From contig CAYWBI010000022.1 of the NCBI GenBank assembly GCA_964456445.1, positions 1 to 31,523 of the forward strand: a stretch of DNA of 31,523 bases. The letters are read 5' to 3'. A program made the translations under genes and the position numbers. How positions within the stretch are numbered: position 1 is the stretch's first letter; each line of letters begins with the position of its first letter. Shown piece after piece: positions 9,543 through 17,097 of this stretch. Origin of the DNA: CAYWBI01 sp964456445 (GTDB taxonomy: Bacteria; Calditrichota; Calditrichia; Calditrichales; J004). The notes under the pieces were generated by a model. That model had not been told where the DNA came from and ran no database searches. It worked only from the letters and a program-made list of their open reading frames with translations.

Positions 9543-9679
9543 CTATTTATCTATAATTACCATTGGTTCGAATTATCTTTTGACACAACTGAACAGTTAC
9601 TTTATAAAAAGAGACTATCTTAGGCCGGCGTACAATAATAATGTTGGGTGACTTCCAAAAATCCCTTATAGTAATTTTA

Positions 9680-9708
9680 TTGACGCAATACTTCGTTTGG
9701 TATATCTT
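9680..9708 (+). promoter_or_regulatory. Candidate sigma-70-type promoter of the toxin-antitoxin island
   Basis: TTGACG (9680-9685), 17-bp spacer, TATCTT (9703-9708), 22 bp before the antitoxin ATG at 9731. A ribosome-binding site AGGGGA follows. The two boxes match the general bacterial consensus, but promoters in FCB-group bacteria can differ, so this is a candidate only. Confidence 0.4.
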
Positions 9709-9730
9709 CGATCAAAAAAGGGGATATGTA

Positions 9731-9961
9731 ATGAAGATACAAAAAAGTGTTCGGGTAGAGAATGCATTATACAATGAAGCCAAAGAAGTTTTTTCAAAAT
9801 TCGGTTTAACCTTTGGGGATGCGGTCAATATATTTTTAGCTAAAGTTTCGATGGAGCAAGCTATACCGTTCGAATTGTCTTTGCCATCAGAAAAAATAAT
9901 CTTGACAAAGATAAAAACACCCAGGTGTACAAAACATCAAATGAATTATTTGAAGATTTAG
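9731..9961 (+). CDS. RelB/DinJ-family antitoxin, apparently frameshifted near its C-terminus
   Basis: DNA-binding ribbon-helix-helix antitoxin that would neutralise a partner toxin and repress its own operon. The start at 9731 has AGGGGA upstream and gives the standard RelB/DinJ beginning: IQKSVRVENALYNEAKEVF, then KFGLTFGDAVNIFLAKV and the hallmark IPFEL. As read, the frame ends at 9961 with an unusual tail (KIKTPRCTKHQMNYLKI). One extra A in the A6 run at 9891-9896 would move translation into the frame LDKDKNTQVYKTSNELFEDL plus GI, ending at TAA 9967-9969. That tail is typical of such antitoxins. The gene therefore carries a 1-nt deletion, a sequencing error, or relies on slippage. No RelE-type toxin follows; a PIN toxin does, about 170 bp on. 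Confidence 0.7.
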   Translation: MKIQKSVRVENALYNEAKEVFSKFGLTFGDAVNIFLAKVSMEQAIPFELSLPSEKIILTKIKTPRCTKHQMNYLKI

Positions 9962-9987
9962 GAATCTAACCTTGCTCGAAATAAAAA

Positions 9988-10146
9988 TTGAAATATCTTT
10001 TAAGTCGCCTGAACAAATCCCCTGGACATAAACCCATTGACCCCGAGCTGTTACTTCTCAAAATATCTAAACTCCAGAAGATGCTTTCCCTTCCGGGCCA
10101 GACAAATGACTTTTTGGAACGTGCTAAATCAGAAGGACGTCCGTGA
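9988..10146 (+). CDS. Short antitoxin-like ORF overlapping the PIN toxin start
   Basis: A 52-residue frame, open after a TAA at 9982-9984, with TTG (9988) as the only plausible early start and no clear ribosome-binding site. The C-terminal part (PIDPELLLLKISKLQKML, then PGQTNDFLERAKSEGRP) looks like a charged, helical antitoxin tail. Its TGA (10144-10146) overlaps the GTG start of the PIN toxin (10143), the usual antitoxin-toxin coupling. The N-terminal DNA-binding domain expected of a VapB is missing, so this is either a truncated antitoxin or a chance frame. I do not recognise a family. Confidence 0.3.
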   Translation: MKYLLSRLNKSPGHKPIDPELLLLKISKLQKMLSLPGQTNDFLERAKSEGRP

Positions 10147-10544
10147 TTGTTGTTGACACGAATGCTATTGCGTATCTGTTTATCAATGGTGACTATTCGG
10201 ATCAGGCTGCCGCTTTATTGAAATCAGACCCGGTTTGGCTGGTGCCCTTATTGTGGAAAAGTGAGTTTAGAAATATCCTGGCACTGTATTTTCGTCAAGG
10301 GCATGTATCTCTTAATGAAGCTCAGAGTATCATTAATGAAGCAGAAGAATTTTTATCTGGAAATGAGTACGAAGTAAATTCATTTGAAGTACTTGATTTG
10401 GTTTCAAATTCAAAATGTTCAGCCTATGATTGTGAATTCGTTGCATTGGCAAAGCGCTTCGGGTTGGATTTTTACACTTCGGACAAAAAGATACTAAAAG
10501 GGTTTCCTGAAATTGCTTTAGATCTAAAAAGCATTAAAGAATAG
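10143..10544 (+). CDS. vapC: PIN-domain ribonuclease toxin (VapC family)
   Basis: Toxin component of a type II toxin-antitoxin module; VapC proteins cleave RNA, commonly tRNA, in a metal-dependent way. 133 residues, the normal size for a single PIN domain. The acidic active-site residues are visible: Asp5 in IVVDTNAIAYL, Glu41 in WKSEFRNIL, Asp96 in SAYDCEFVALA and Asp114 in YTSDKKIL. The GTG start overlaps the stop of a short antitoxin-like frame. The catalytic set is intact, whereas both candidate antitoxins upstream look damaged. Toxin activity is therefore either controlled by one of them despite appearances, or by an antitoxin elsewhere. Confidence 0.85.
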   Translation: MIVVDTNAIAYLFINGDYSDQAAALLKSDPVWLVPLLWKSEFRNILALYFRQGHVSLNEAQSIINEAEEFLSGNEYEVNSFEVLDLVSNSKCSAYDCEFVALAKRFGLDFYTSDKKILKGFPEIALDLKSIKE

Positions 10545-10673
10545 TCATCCCAAACGGGCCTTAACAGATAAGGTATAAAAATGTTGCGCAGTTACCCTGA
10601 TTAGGGACATGACCGCAAAGCCAACGCTTCCCCATGCCCCCGGATTTTCGCTCTGTTCCAACATGCCACTGTT

Positions 10674-11066
10674 TCAATGGTTTTCCACATCCGCTATTAC
10701 GGCCAGCGCATCGGCCATAAAAAGACCAAAGGGAATATCCATTTTTACAGGTGTACGGGCCGGATACGGGGCTTTAAAAATGTCGGCATAAAGCGCATTA
10801 AGTTCGTCAAAATAAAACCAGTCGGAAAGATAAACCGTAACCTGCACAACATCATCCATAGCGGAACCGGCCTCTTTAAGAATGGCTTCGATGTTTTCAA
10901 AAGTCCGGATCACCTGTTCGGCAAAAGTTTTGGCTTTGATAATTCCTTCGTTTGGATCGAAAGCGCCTTGTGCCGATACATGAATATGTTTTCCGCTGGA
11001 AATGATCCCCTGACTATAAGGGCCTTTGGCTTGCGGTGCATGGGCCGTTTCTATTTTCTGCTTCAT
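10674..11066 (-). CDS. RidA (YjgF/YER057c/UK114) family enamine/imine deaminase
   Basis: Hydrolyses reactive 2-aminoacrylate-like enamines and imines, or a related imine made by the neighbouring pathway. About 130 residues, the usual size. RidA signatures: APQAKGPYSQGI, HVSAQGAFDP, FENIEAILKEAGSAMDDVVQVTVYL and PARTPV with the conserved substrate-binding Arg. A GTG at 11075 is in frame, but the ATG at 11066 overlaps the upstream dipeptidase stop as ATGA, so I choose it. As the last gene of the seven-gene minus-strand operon, it could clean up imines released by the cyclodeaminase-family enzyme two genes upstream. Confidence 0.9.
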   Translation of the reverse strand: MKQKIETAHAPQAKGPYSQGIISSGKHIHVSAQGAFDPNEGIIKAKTFAEQVIRTFENIEAILKEAGSAMDDVVQVTVYLSDWFYFDELNALYADIFKAPYPARTPVKMDIPFGLFMADALAVIADVENH

Positions 11067-12046
11067 CGTTTCCACGTTCTCTTATAGAGGTTAACCCAGT
11101 TTAATCCGATGATATTTTTTATGGCGTCTTCACTATAACCACGCTTAAACAAACCCAATGTAAGCTCCGTGGATTTTGCCACGCTTTCAAACCCTCTGCA
11201 GACCGGCATGCCTTTCATCTGTTTGCGCATTTCATCGGGAACATCCTTCAAGACCTGGTTGGCAACTTCCTCCGGCATACCTTCCATAAAATCCGGGCCA
11301 AGGGCAACATGTTCATCACCAACAAGATCAATCAGATAGTCGATAACATTCAAATAATCATCAATGGATGCCTTTTGCCCGTTTGGCAACATAAAAGGAA
11401 AGGCATTGGCCCCAATTACCCCGCCCTTATTGGCCAACGATTTAATCGCCTCGTTGCTTTTGTTCCGTGGATGGGGACATAATGCAAATGGGTTTGCATG
11501 GGTAATGGCAATCGGCATGTCCGAGGCTGCGATAGCTTCCATGCTCGTACGCGGTCCACAATGCGATACATCGATCAATATCCCGACCCGGTTCATTTCC
11601 GCGATTGCCTCGCGACCAAATTTAGTTAAGCCTTTATCTTCAACCATACAACCGCTGCCGATATGGTTGGTTGTGTTGTATGTCAGCTGAATAATCCGCA
11701 CGCCAAGCGACGCATATTCTGCTATGGCCTGCAGTTTGTCCCCAATAGGATTACTGTCCTGAAAACCCATAATAAAGCCCAATTTTTTATCCGCTTTGGC
11801 ACGATATATATCCTGAGTGCCCTTTACCAGAATAATTTTATCCTGGTATTTATCCACAATGGCGCGCAGGGTATTAATGATTTCCATTGTTTCATCATAA
11901 CCATGCCAGGCGGCGATTGTACCGTTTAAAGCGGTTACCTCTCCCTTAAAAATATTTTCAAAAACCAATGGGTTTAAAAAATAACTGGCATTAAGTCCAT
12001 CGATATAGATATTTTCTTTATGAAACTGATATGCATGTGCTTTCAT
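11063..12046 (-). CDS. Membrane dipeptidase (peptidase M19) family protein lacking canonical metal ligands
   Basis: Amidohydrolase-fold protein of 327 residues similar to renal/membrane dipeptidases, which cleave dipeptides and some amide bonds. Visible family features: LGVRIIQLTYNTTNHIGSG, GLTKFGREAIAEMNRVGILI, DVSHCG (His162), ITHANP (His183), PHPRNKSNEAI and ALGPDFMEG. The N-terminal metal motif of the family (D-G-H-N-D) reads DGLNAS, and the bridging Glu (usually in an E-G-G segment) is Gln96 in GFQDS. It therefore belongs to an atypical M19 branch with an altered metal site, so substrate and activity are uncertain. No signal peptide. AAGGGG upstream of the ATG supports the start. It lies between the cyclodeaminase-family gene (69-nt gap) and RidA (4-nt overlap). 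Confidence 0.85.
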   Translation of the reverse strand: MKAHAYQFHKENIYIDGLNASYFLNPLVFENIFKGEVTALNGTIAAWHGYDETMEIINTLRAIVDKYQDKIILVKGTQDIYRAKADKKLGFIMGFQDSNPIGDKLQAIAEYASLGVRIIQLTYNTTNHIGSGCMVEDKGLTKFGREAIAEMNRVGILIDVSHCGPRTSMEAIAASDMPIAITHANPFALCPHPRNKSNEAIKSLANKGGVIGANAFPFMLPNGQKASIDDYLNVIDYLIDLVGDEHVALGPDFMEGMPEEVANQVLKDVPDEMRKQMKGMPVCRGFESVAKSTELTLGLFKRGYSEDAIKNIIGLNWVNLYKRTWKR

Positions 12047-12115
12047 TGTTGCCCCTTGATGATGACCGGCCTTTTTATGGCCGTTATAAATTTAATTTTT
12101 TCAAATACGAATCAA

Positions 12116-13099
12116 TTATTCCAATTGCTGTCCCATGCCATGTTCAATAGCAGATTTGTAAACTTGCACTGCAACGGCGGTATCCTGTATAGCCAGGCCG
12201 ACGGATTTAAAGCACGTGATTTCATCAGGGTCTTTACGTCCGGGATAAACGCCGCTGATTAATTCGCCCAATTCCGCAGCGAAGGGGGTTTCCCCATCAA
12301 GCGTTCCTTCATCGATGGCCAAAAGGATATCACCGGCCTCGGCAAGGCAGGCGGAACGTTGATCCGCGATTAAGGTTGCGCGTTTCATGGTGATGGCATC
12401 CAGCTCACGGGCCTTTGGGGAATGGGAACCAATGCCATTGATATGTGTCCCGGGTTTTAAATAACCACCGGAAAAAAGTGGCTTGGGGGATGTTGTTGCC
12501 GTGACAATGATATCGGCGGAATTTACCGCCCCCTGCACATCGCTTACCGATGTAATGTCAATATCTGCCCTGTCCCTGAAATCATCCTGCAATAACGCTA
12601 CATTTTTTTGGTTTGGGTCCACAAGCAGAATATTTTTTATGGAGCGGACATGGCAGATGGCTTGTGCCTGTTGCCTGCCCTGAACACCGGCGCCAAAAAG
12701 GGCAAGGGTTTGAGCTTCCTTACGCGCCAGATATTTTGTGGCAACGCCGCTTACCGCACCGGTTCGCAAGGCGGTCAGCCAACCACCGTCCATCACGGCC
12801 AACAATTGTCCGCTGACGGCGTCCAGTAACAAAACCGTAGCCATGACCACGGGCAGGTTGTAAGCCGTGGGATTATTTCCACATGCGGTTACCACTTTTA
12901 CGGCCAGCCCATTTATCTCACCGCCAACATAGGCGGGCATAGCCGCCCCGCCGCCCCTGTCGGCAATTCCAAACCCCGCGCGTTGCGGCATGGAAACATC
13001 TCCCGTACCTAAGGCCTTAAAAGCCTGCTCCACAATATCGATTGCCCGGGGCATATCAATAAGTTGTTGTATGTTCTTTTGCGATATCCAAAGCGCCAT
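12116..13099 (-). CDS. Ornithine cyclodeaminase/mu-crystallin family NAD(P)-dependent protein
   Basis: Rossmann-fold protein of 327 residues. Family members include ornithine cyclodeaminase, alanine dehydrogenase (archaeal), ketimine reductase (mu-crystallin) and amino-acid synthases of siderophore pathways; they interconvert amino acids and cyclic or linear imines. Features: Lys68 in GLAVKVV, MDGGWLTALRTGAVSGVATK (typical substrate/cofactor loop), nucleotide-binding GAGVQG at 136-141, INGIGSHSPKARELD and ITCFKSVGLAIQDTAVA. The ATG at 13099 lies 1 nt after the rhamnosidase stop with GGAG upstream, so translation is coupled. With M19 and RidA downstream it suggests handling of an amine, imine or amide. 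The exact reaction cannot be assigned. Confidence 0.85.
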   Translation of the reverse strand: MALWISQKNIQQLIDMPRAIDIVEQAFKALGTGDVSMPQRAGFGIADRGGGAAMPAYVGGEINGLAVKVVTACGNNPTAYNLPVVMATVLLLDAVSGQLLAVMDGGWLTALRTGAVSGVATKYLARKEAQTLALFGAGVQGRQQAQAICHVRSIKNILLVDPNQKNVALLQDDFRDRADIDITSVSDVQGAVNSADIIVTATTSPKPLFSGGYLKPGTHINGIGSHSPKARELDAITMKRATLIADQRSACLAEAGDILLAIDEGTLDGETPFAAELGELISGVYPGRKDPDEITCFKSVGLAIQDTAVAVQVYKSAIEHGMGQQLE

Positions 13100-13100
13100 A

Positions 13101-15650
13101 TCAAAACTCCGTTTGAATTAGTTGAATGTTAAAGCGGTAAGTGCCTGCGTTTAGCGATTGCCGTCTTTCACGGATATGTGCACCATTGCAGGTGTTTACA
13201 GTTGCAGCGGTCTTAAATTTTGGCAAACATAACCGTGCCTGTGTGGCCCCGGGCAACTTTAAGTTTAAGGTAAATAGCCGGGCATCAAGCGTCCAATCGA
13301 CCCGGATAGCCCCTTCAGGAGTGGGGAAACTGCCCCGGGCCCAATTCAATCCGCCCCGGTGCGGTTCAATTATGTATAATCCCTTTTTATCATGATCGGG
13401 GTATATCCCTAAAATATAACGAGACAGATCATAGCTCGGTGTTGCGGAAAACCCATGGCAAAAACTGGTCATTGGTTCCACTTGCCACATCTCATAAAAG
13501 GTACCATAATCACTGTCCGCCATCGCTGACCAATATCTGCGTATATGATCGTTAAGCTGCCGGTACCGGCCTTCCACCGCCAGGGCACGATGTAAAAAAT
13601 GGGCATAAAATGGCTGGGCCCGTACCACATGCTTTTCTTCATCAAACGCGCCATCGCTGACAGTACCCATGCTACCAATGGACGTCAGGCGCACGCGATC
13701 GGGATCGGTGATATAATTTAGGATTGCCGGGCGATATTTGCCGGGGGCAAATTTAAATGCAATCATGGCAGCGTTGCTGTGTTGGCTTATCCGCCGACTG
13801 CGCTTTCCATTTATTAAGCAATCTGCGTAGACTTGTCGTTCATTATCCCAGAGCAAACGATTGATGGCGGCAGAAATCTGTAAAGCACGTTTGGTATATT
13901 TTTCCGCGAGATTTATATATCCCAGACCGCGGGCCAAATCAGCACTCAATTGCAGACAATGGGCATATTGTGCATTACAGACCGTTACCGCACCACGTTT
14001 ATCCACATCCGCCCAGTCAATGAAAATCCAATGGGGCAGGTTTTCCAGTAACCCTTTGCCGGAGACATATTTCTCAAACCAACCAAGTATGCGCTGTATC
14101 ACCGGAAAAAAATCTTCCATTAAATCATCGCGGGACGTATAGCGGAGATAGGCATCAAGGGCCATGATCCAGTAAAGGGGGAAACCGGGAATATTAAAAA
14201 AGCGGTCCACGCTAAAATCACCGCCGGCAACCGGCATAAGCAACCCATTTTCCTGTTGGGTATGGGCGGCCTGGATTAAAAAGGTGCGCTCAAGACCTGT
14301 TTCGCCAAAAATACTGTAGGATATGAGGGGTTGGATATAAGCATCACCGACCCATTGTCTTTGTTCGCGTGTCGGGCAATCCACATAACTATCACTCATA
14401 CAACTTTTAACGGTACGCGCCCCGGCCCGGTAAATACGGTTTAAAATTGGATCCGCGCATTCGAAGTTACCGATTGGTTCAAGGGGATAGTTGCTTTGAA
14501 GAACGGATATGTCATTAATAATCAATGGTGAATGGGCACAACGAATGGTCAATTGCAAATATCTAAAGCCCATTAGTTCGAAGGATCTCCAGCTTTGTAG
14601 GCCCGGTTTGCAAATGTAGCGATGGACCACTTTATGATCGATACCGGGAATACCGTCGGAAAGACGCACCGTGCCATCAGGGTTAAGCCGGTCGCTGACG
14701 GTAAAATCAATGATGGTTTCTTTTGGTGCGTTCAAGGTGAAACCAGGGCGACCGCTGATAATTTGTTTAAAATCGATGACAATGGTACAACTCTCATCCA
14801 TGGCCGTTTGCACGGATGTTGCCCCCTCCGGCAATAAAATTTTTTCCGGGCCTTCAATATTTGGGGCGCTCCCGTTATAGAAGGTTTCCTCTTCCAGCAT
14901 TGTGACGGGATCGGTCTTCATGGACAGCGAGGCGCCTTTAAGTGTTCGAAGGTTTTGGCCATAGATGGAAATATATTGAAGCGCTTTGCGCGGATAGCTG
15001 ACCATGTAAGGAAAAGGAACAATATCCGCACCGAAATTTCTTCCCGGCACCTGTAAAATTTCCGCAGCATTCCAATCGGCGTCATCAAAGTTGGGTTGAT
15101 CCCAACCGACCGGCGCCCGGGAGGCATCGTATATCTCGGAAAACCCTAAGCTGCTAAACGTGCTTACACGTTGCCAGGCGTTGGCTTCCAAATACTGCCA
15201 GGCGGCGCCGGTATCCAAACCCGGGCCTTGCCATTCCGGACTGTTTGGGCCCTGTAAAAAAAAACCACCGCAGCCAAAGGCACGTTGTTGTTCCCAACCG
15301 GGCAAAATATACCAGGAAGTGTTCCGTCCATAGCTATGCACCAGCGCGGCGATTACATTTTTACCCTCTGTCAGCCAGGGGGCAATATCGACATTCTCAA
15401 CTGCCTGATACTCAGGAGAACATCGTCCGGGGCCAAAAAGGACAAAGTGTCCGTTTACAAACAGCTTGAAACGTCCATCGGCGGATACCGACAATGGGCA
15501 GGGATACCGTTCATCAATAAAAAATGACCGCCGGAAATAGATAAAACGGTTTTCTTCGTCATGAACCCGTGCGGAATCCCTGCTGAATAACGGGGTGCCG
15601 AGCGAGCGTTGGCGCCAAATCCATTGTGCCCGTGGGATAAACCGTTTCAT
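13101..15650 (-). CDS. GH78 alpha-L-rhamnosidase
   Basis: Hydrolyses terminal alpha-L-rhamnose from glycosides or oligosaccharides by inversion. About 849 residues from the ATG at 15650, which lies 1 nt after the upstream hydrolase stop; the longer frame from 15707 would overlap that gene. No signal peptide, so it is predicted to be cytoplasmic, acting on imported small rhamnosides. Domain order: N-terminal beta-sandwich domains (SADGRFKLFVNG, GPGRCSPEYQ), then the (alpha/alpha)6 catalytic barrel. The catalytic box DCPTREQRQWVGDAY (about residues 424-438) carries the conserved Asp and the general-acid Glu, and TFYEMW (about 718-722) carries the second catalytic Glu. SYDLSRYILGI and a C-terminal beta domain follow. 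Its place inside an acyl-CoA ligase/OCD/M19 operon suggests a rhamnosylated natural product as substrate. Confidence 0.9.
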   Translation of the reverse strand: MKRFIPRAQWIWRQRSLGTPLFSRDSARVHDEENRFIYFRRSFFIDERYPCPLSVSADGRFKLFVNGHFVLFGPGRCSPEYQAVENVDIAPWLTEGKNVIAALVHSYGRNTSWYILPGWEQQRAFGCGGFFLQGPNSPEWQGPGLDTGAAWQYLEANAWQRVSTFSSLGFSEIYDASRAPVGWDQPNFDDADWNAAEILQVPGRNFGADIVPFPYMVSYPRKALQYISIYGQNLRTLKGASLSMKTDPVTMLEEETFYNGSAPNIEGPEKILLPEGATSVQTAMDESCTIVIDFKQIISGRPGFTLNAPKETIIDFTVSDRLNPDGTVRLSDGIPGIDHKVVHRYICKPGLQSWRSFELMGFRYLQLTIRCAHSPLIINDISVLQSNYPLEPIGNFECADPILNRIYRAGARTVKSCMSDSYVDCPTREQRQWVGDAYIQPLISYSIFGETGLERTFLIQAAHTQQENGLLMPVAGGDFSVDRFFNIPGFPLYWIMALDAYLRYTSRDDLMEDFFPVIQRILGWFEKYVSGKGLLENLPHWIFIDWADVDKRGAVTVCNAQYAHCLQLSADLARGLGYINLAEKYTKRALQISAAINRLLWDNERQVYADCLINGKRSRRISQHSNAAMIAFKFAPGKYRPAILNYITDPDRVRLTSIGSMGTVSDGAFDEEKHVVRAQPFYAHFLHRALAVEGRYRQLNDHIRRYWSAMADSDYGTFYEMWQVEPMTSFCHGFSATPSYDLSRYILGIYPDHDKKGLYIIEPHRGGLNWARGSFPTPEGAIRVDWTLDARLFTLNLKLPGATQARLCLPKFKTAATVNTCNGAHIRERRQSLNAGTYRFNIQLIQTEF

Positions 15651-15651
15651 A

Positions 15652-16473
15652 TCATCGCCCGGCCAACAGTTGGCGGTAAAATTTGCCAATGGTTTGTGGG
15701 CTTTCAAAAATAACCGTGGGTGAAGTGAGAATGCGTAAACGAACGTCGTTTATCACAGCCGCCATATTGCGCGCCAGGACAAGAGGATGGAGCGGATCGT
15801 TTTCCCAGGCCAGTATCTTAACAGGCATATTCAGCGCACTTAGTTCATTGATGGAATAAAATGGCCTCCAATAAATCACACTTTCCATCGCCGTGGCCAG
15901 ACTCTCCGGCTGATGGCCCAGAAACAAATCCGTCAGGAGATCTGCGGCGGGGGCCGAAAGGTTCATTTGCTTTATCCATACAGGCCGGGCTTTATTTACA
16001 AACTCTTTAATTCCATGGGCCCTGATGACCTGGGCTATTTCTAAAAATCGAGGTTTTTGATCATTGTCAGTATCGCCAAATGCCGGAGCGGTAAGCAACA
16101 AAGTGGAAACCCGGTCGGGGTATTTAAGGGCAAATGTGGTTGCAATTGCCGCCCCCATCGATTCCCCACCGATGATTGCTTGTTCGATACCCAAAGTGTC
16201 CATCAGGGCGGCGATATCATCGGCCATGGCCCGGGGCGTATAAAGTCGCGGATCGTTAACAGGGGTGGATTCCCCGTGGCCGCGTTGATCATAGGCGATA
16301 ATTTGATAGCTGTCTTCAAGCGGACGCAACTGTTCCAGGGTCATCGTCCGTTTGGACGTAAGGCCATGGGAGAAAATTAAGGGCGGACCGTTGCCAACGG
16401 CCTGAACCGCAAGTTTAATTTCCCCGGAGTTTATAAACATCCGCTTTTTTTGCCCTATAATGATCGTTTGCAT
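15652..16473 (-). CDS. Alpha/beta-hydrolase fold protein with a missing catalytic histidine
   Basis: Single-domain alpha/beta hydrolase, about 273 residues. Several starts are possible (GTG 16482, TTG 16479, ATG 16473, ATG 16440); ATG 16473 is a compromise. Features: oxyanion segment FSHGLTSKRTM, strand IIAYDQRGHGES, nucleophile elbow GGESMG (Ser), and acid-loop AWENDPLHPLVLAR (Asp). The usual terminal G-H-x-x-x-x-E-x-P segment instead reads SPTVIFESP, so the position of the catalytic His is Pro. The protein may be a non-canonical hydrolase, use another base, or bind a ligand without catalysis. It is followed 1 nt later by the rhamnosidase. About 150 nt separate it from the SnoaL-like gene upstream, the largest gap in the operon. 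Confidence 0.8.
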   Translation of the reverse strand: MQTIIIGQKKRMFINSGEIKLAVQAVGNGPPLIFSHGLTSKRTMTLEQLRPLEDSYQIIAYDQRGHGESTPVNDPRLYTPRAMADDIAALMDTLGIEQAIIGGESMGAAIATTFALKYPDRVSTLLLTAPAFGDTDNDQKPRFLEIAQVIRAHGIKEFVNKARPVWIKQMNLSAPAADLLTDLFLGHQPESLATAMESVIYWRPFYSINELSALNMPVKILAWENDPLHPLVLARNMAAVINDVRLRILTSPTVIFESPQTIGKFYRQLLAGR

Positions 16474-16630
16474 TTTCAACACAAATATTTCTTATTTAAG
16501 ATCACATCATATACGATATTGTATCATCCGTCAGCCTCAAAGATCTTCCCTTTTTGATCCCGCATCTTCAAATGAAAACAGATATTCATCCCGGCGATTC
16601 AACGCCATGCATGATTTCCGGTTTTTGGGT

Positions 16631-17083
16631 TTAAAAGAATCCGGTCCTCTCTCCGAATCCGGCCAGCCCCTTTAATTTCCAGGCCATGCGGGTGATTTTT
16701 GTAATCAATCCGCCAATACCGGGCGGCGGATAAGGGACAAAGCTCTGAATACGATCAATTTTTCCATCATGTGTTTCAATGATAAAGACCTGTAAAAAAC
16801 GCACATCCATTCCACCCTTAAAAATATGGTGCGTGTCCACCTCGATTGCCGCCTTATCGCCGTCAATCCAACAATTAACAATTTTAAAACCCGGCTTTAC
16901 AAGATTCCCATACCCCCAGGTGAGTCCCGCCCGTATGGCTTGTTTACCATGCATTTCCGGGTTCGGGTAATGCGGATCCAGCAAAACGCCATTATCATGA
17001 AAATAACTCAGTACGGCATCAATATCCTTTTCTAAAAAAGCGTCAATAACACCATTGATAAGTTCACGCGATAGTTTTTTCAT
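16631..17083 (-). CDS. SnoaL-like/NTF2-fold protein
   Basis: 150-residue protein of the SnoaL-like nuclear-transport-factor-2 fold, a cone-shaped barrel used for polyketide cyclisation, steroid isomerisation, or simply ligand binding. Visible features: the N-terminal helix LINGVIDAFLEKDIDAVLSYF, then DNGVLLDPHYPNPEMHGKQA with the typical H-G-x-x-A-I motif, and strands ending DVRFLQVFIIETHDGKIDRI. The C-terminal 30 residues (GIGGLITKITRMAWKLKGL) form a helical extension beyond the fold. GGAA about 8 nt upstream of the ATG; the gap from the acyl-CoA ligase is 14 nt, so same transcript. No catalytic residue can be assigned. Confidence 0.75.
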   Translation of the reverse strand: MKKLSRELINGVIDAFLEKDIDAVLSYFHDNGVLLDPHYPNPEMHGKQAIRAGLTWGYGNLVKPGFKIVNCWIDGDKAAIEVDTHHIFKGGMDVRFLQVFIIETHDGKIDRIQSFVPYPPPGIGGLITKITRMAWKLKGLAGFGERTGFF

Positions 17084-17097
17084 TGCACATTTCCAGT

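Larger units (their letters stand above)
9085..9730. other. Gene-poor stretch between a lipoprotein gene and a toxin-antitoxin island
   Basis: About 650 bp with no gene I can support. A short open frame at 9240-9440 has some protein-like composition (a VADLENFTVKAGEW segment) but no recognisable family, and could be a gene remnant. Bases 9481-9542 look like a dispersed intergenic repeat (listed separately). A sigma-70-like promoter lies at the right end. Together with the broken antitoxin downstream, this reads as a decayed or recently rearranged accessory spot. Confidence 0.5.

Noticed and set aside
9972..10031. Frame starting TTG directly after the restored antitoxin stop (LEIKIEISFKSPEQIPWT)
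   Set aside because: Only about 19 codons before a stop and unlike RelE; too short to support a toxin remnant.
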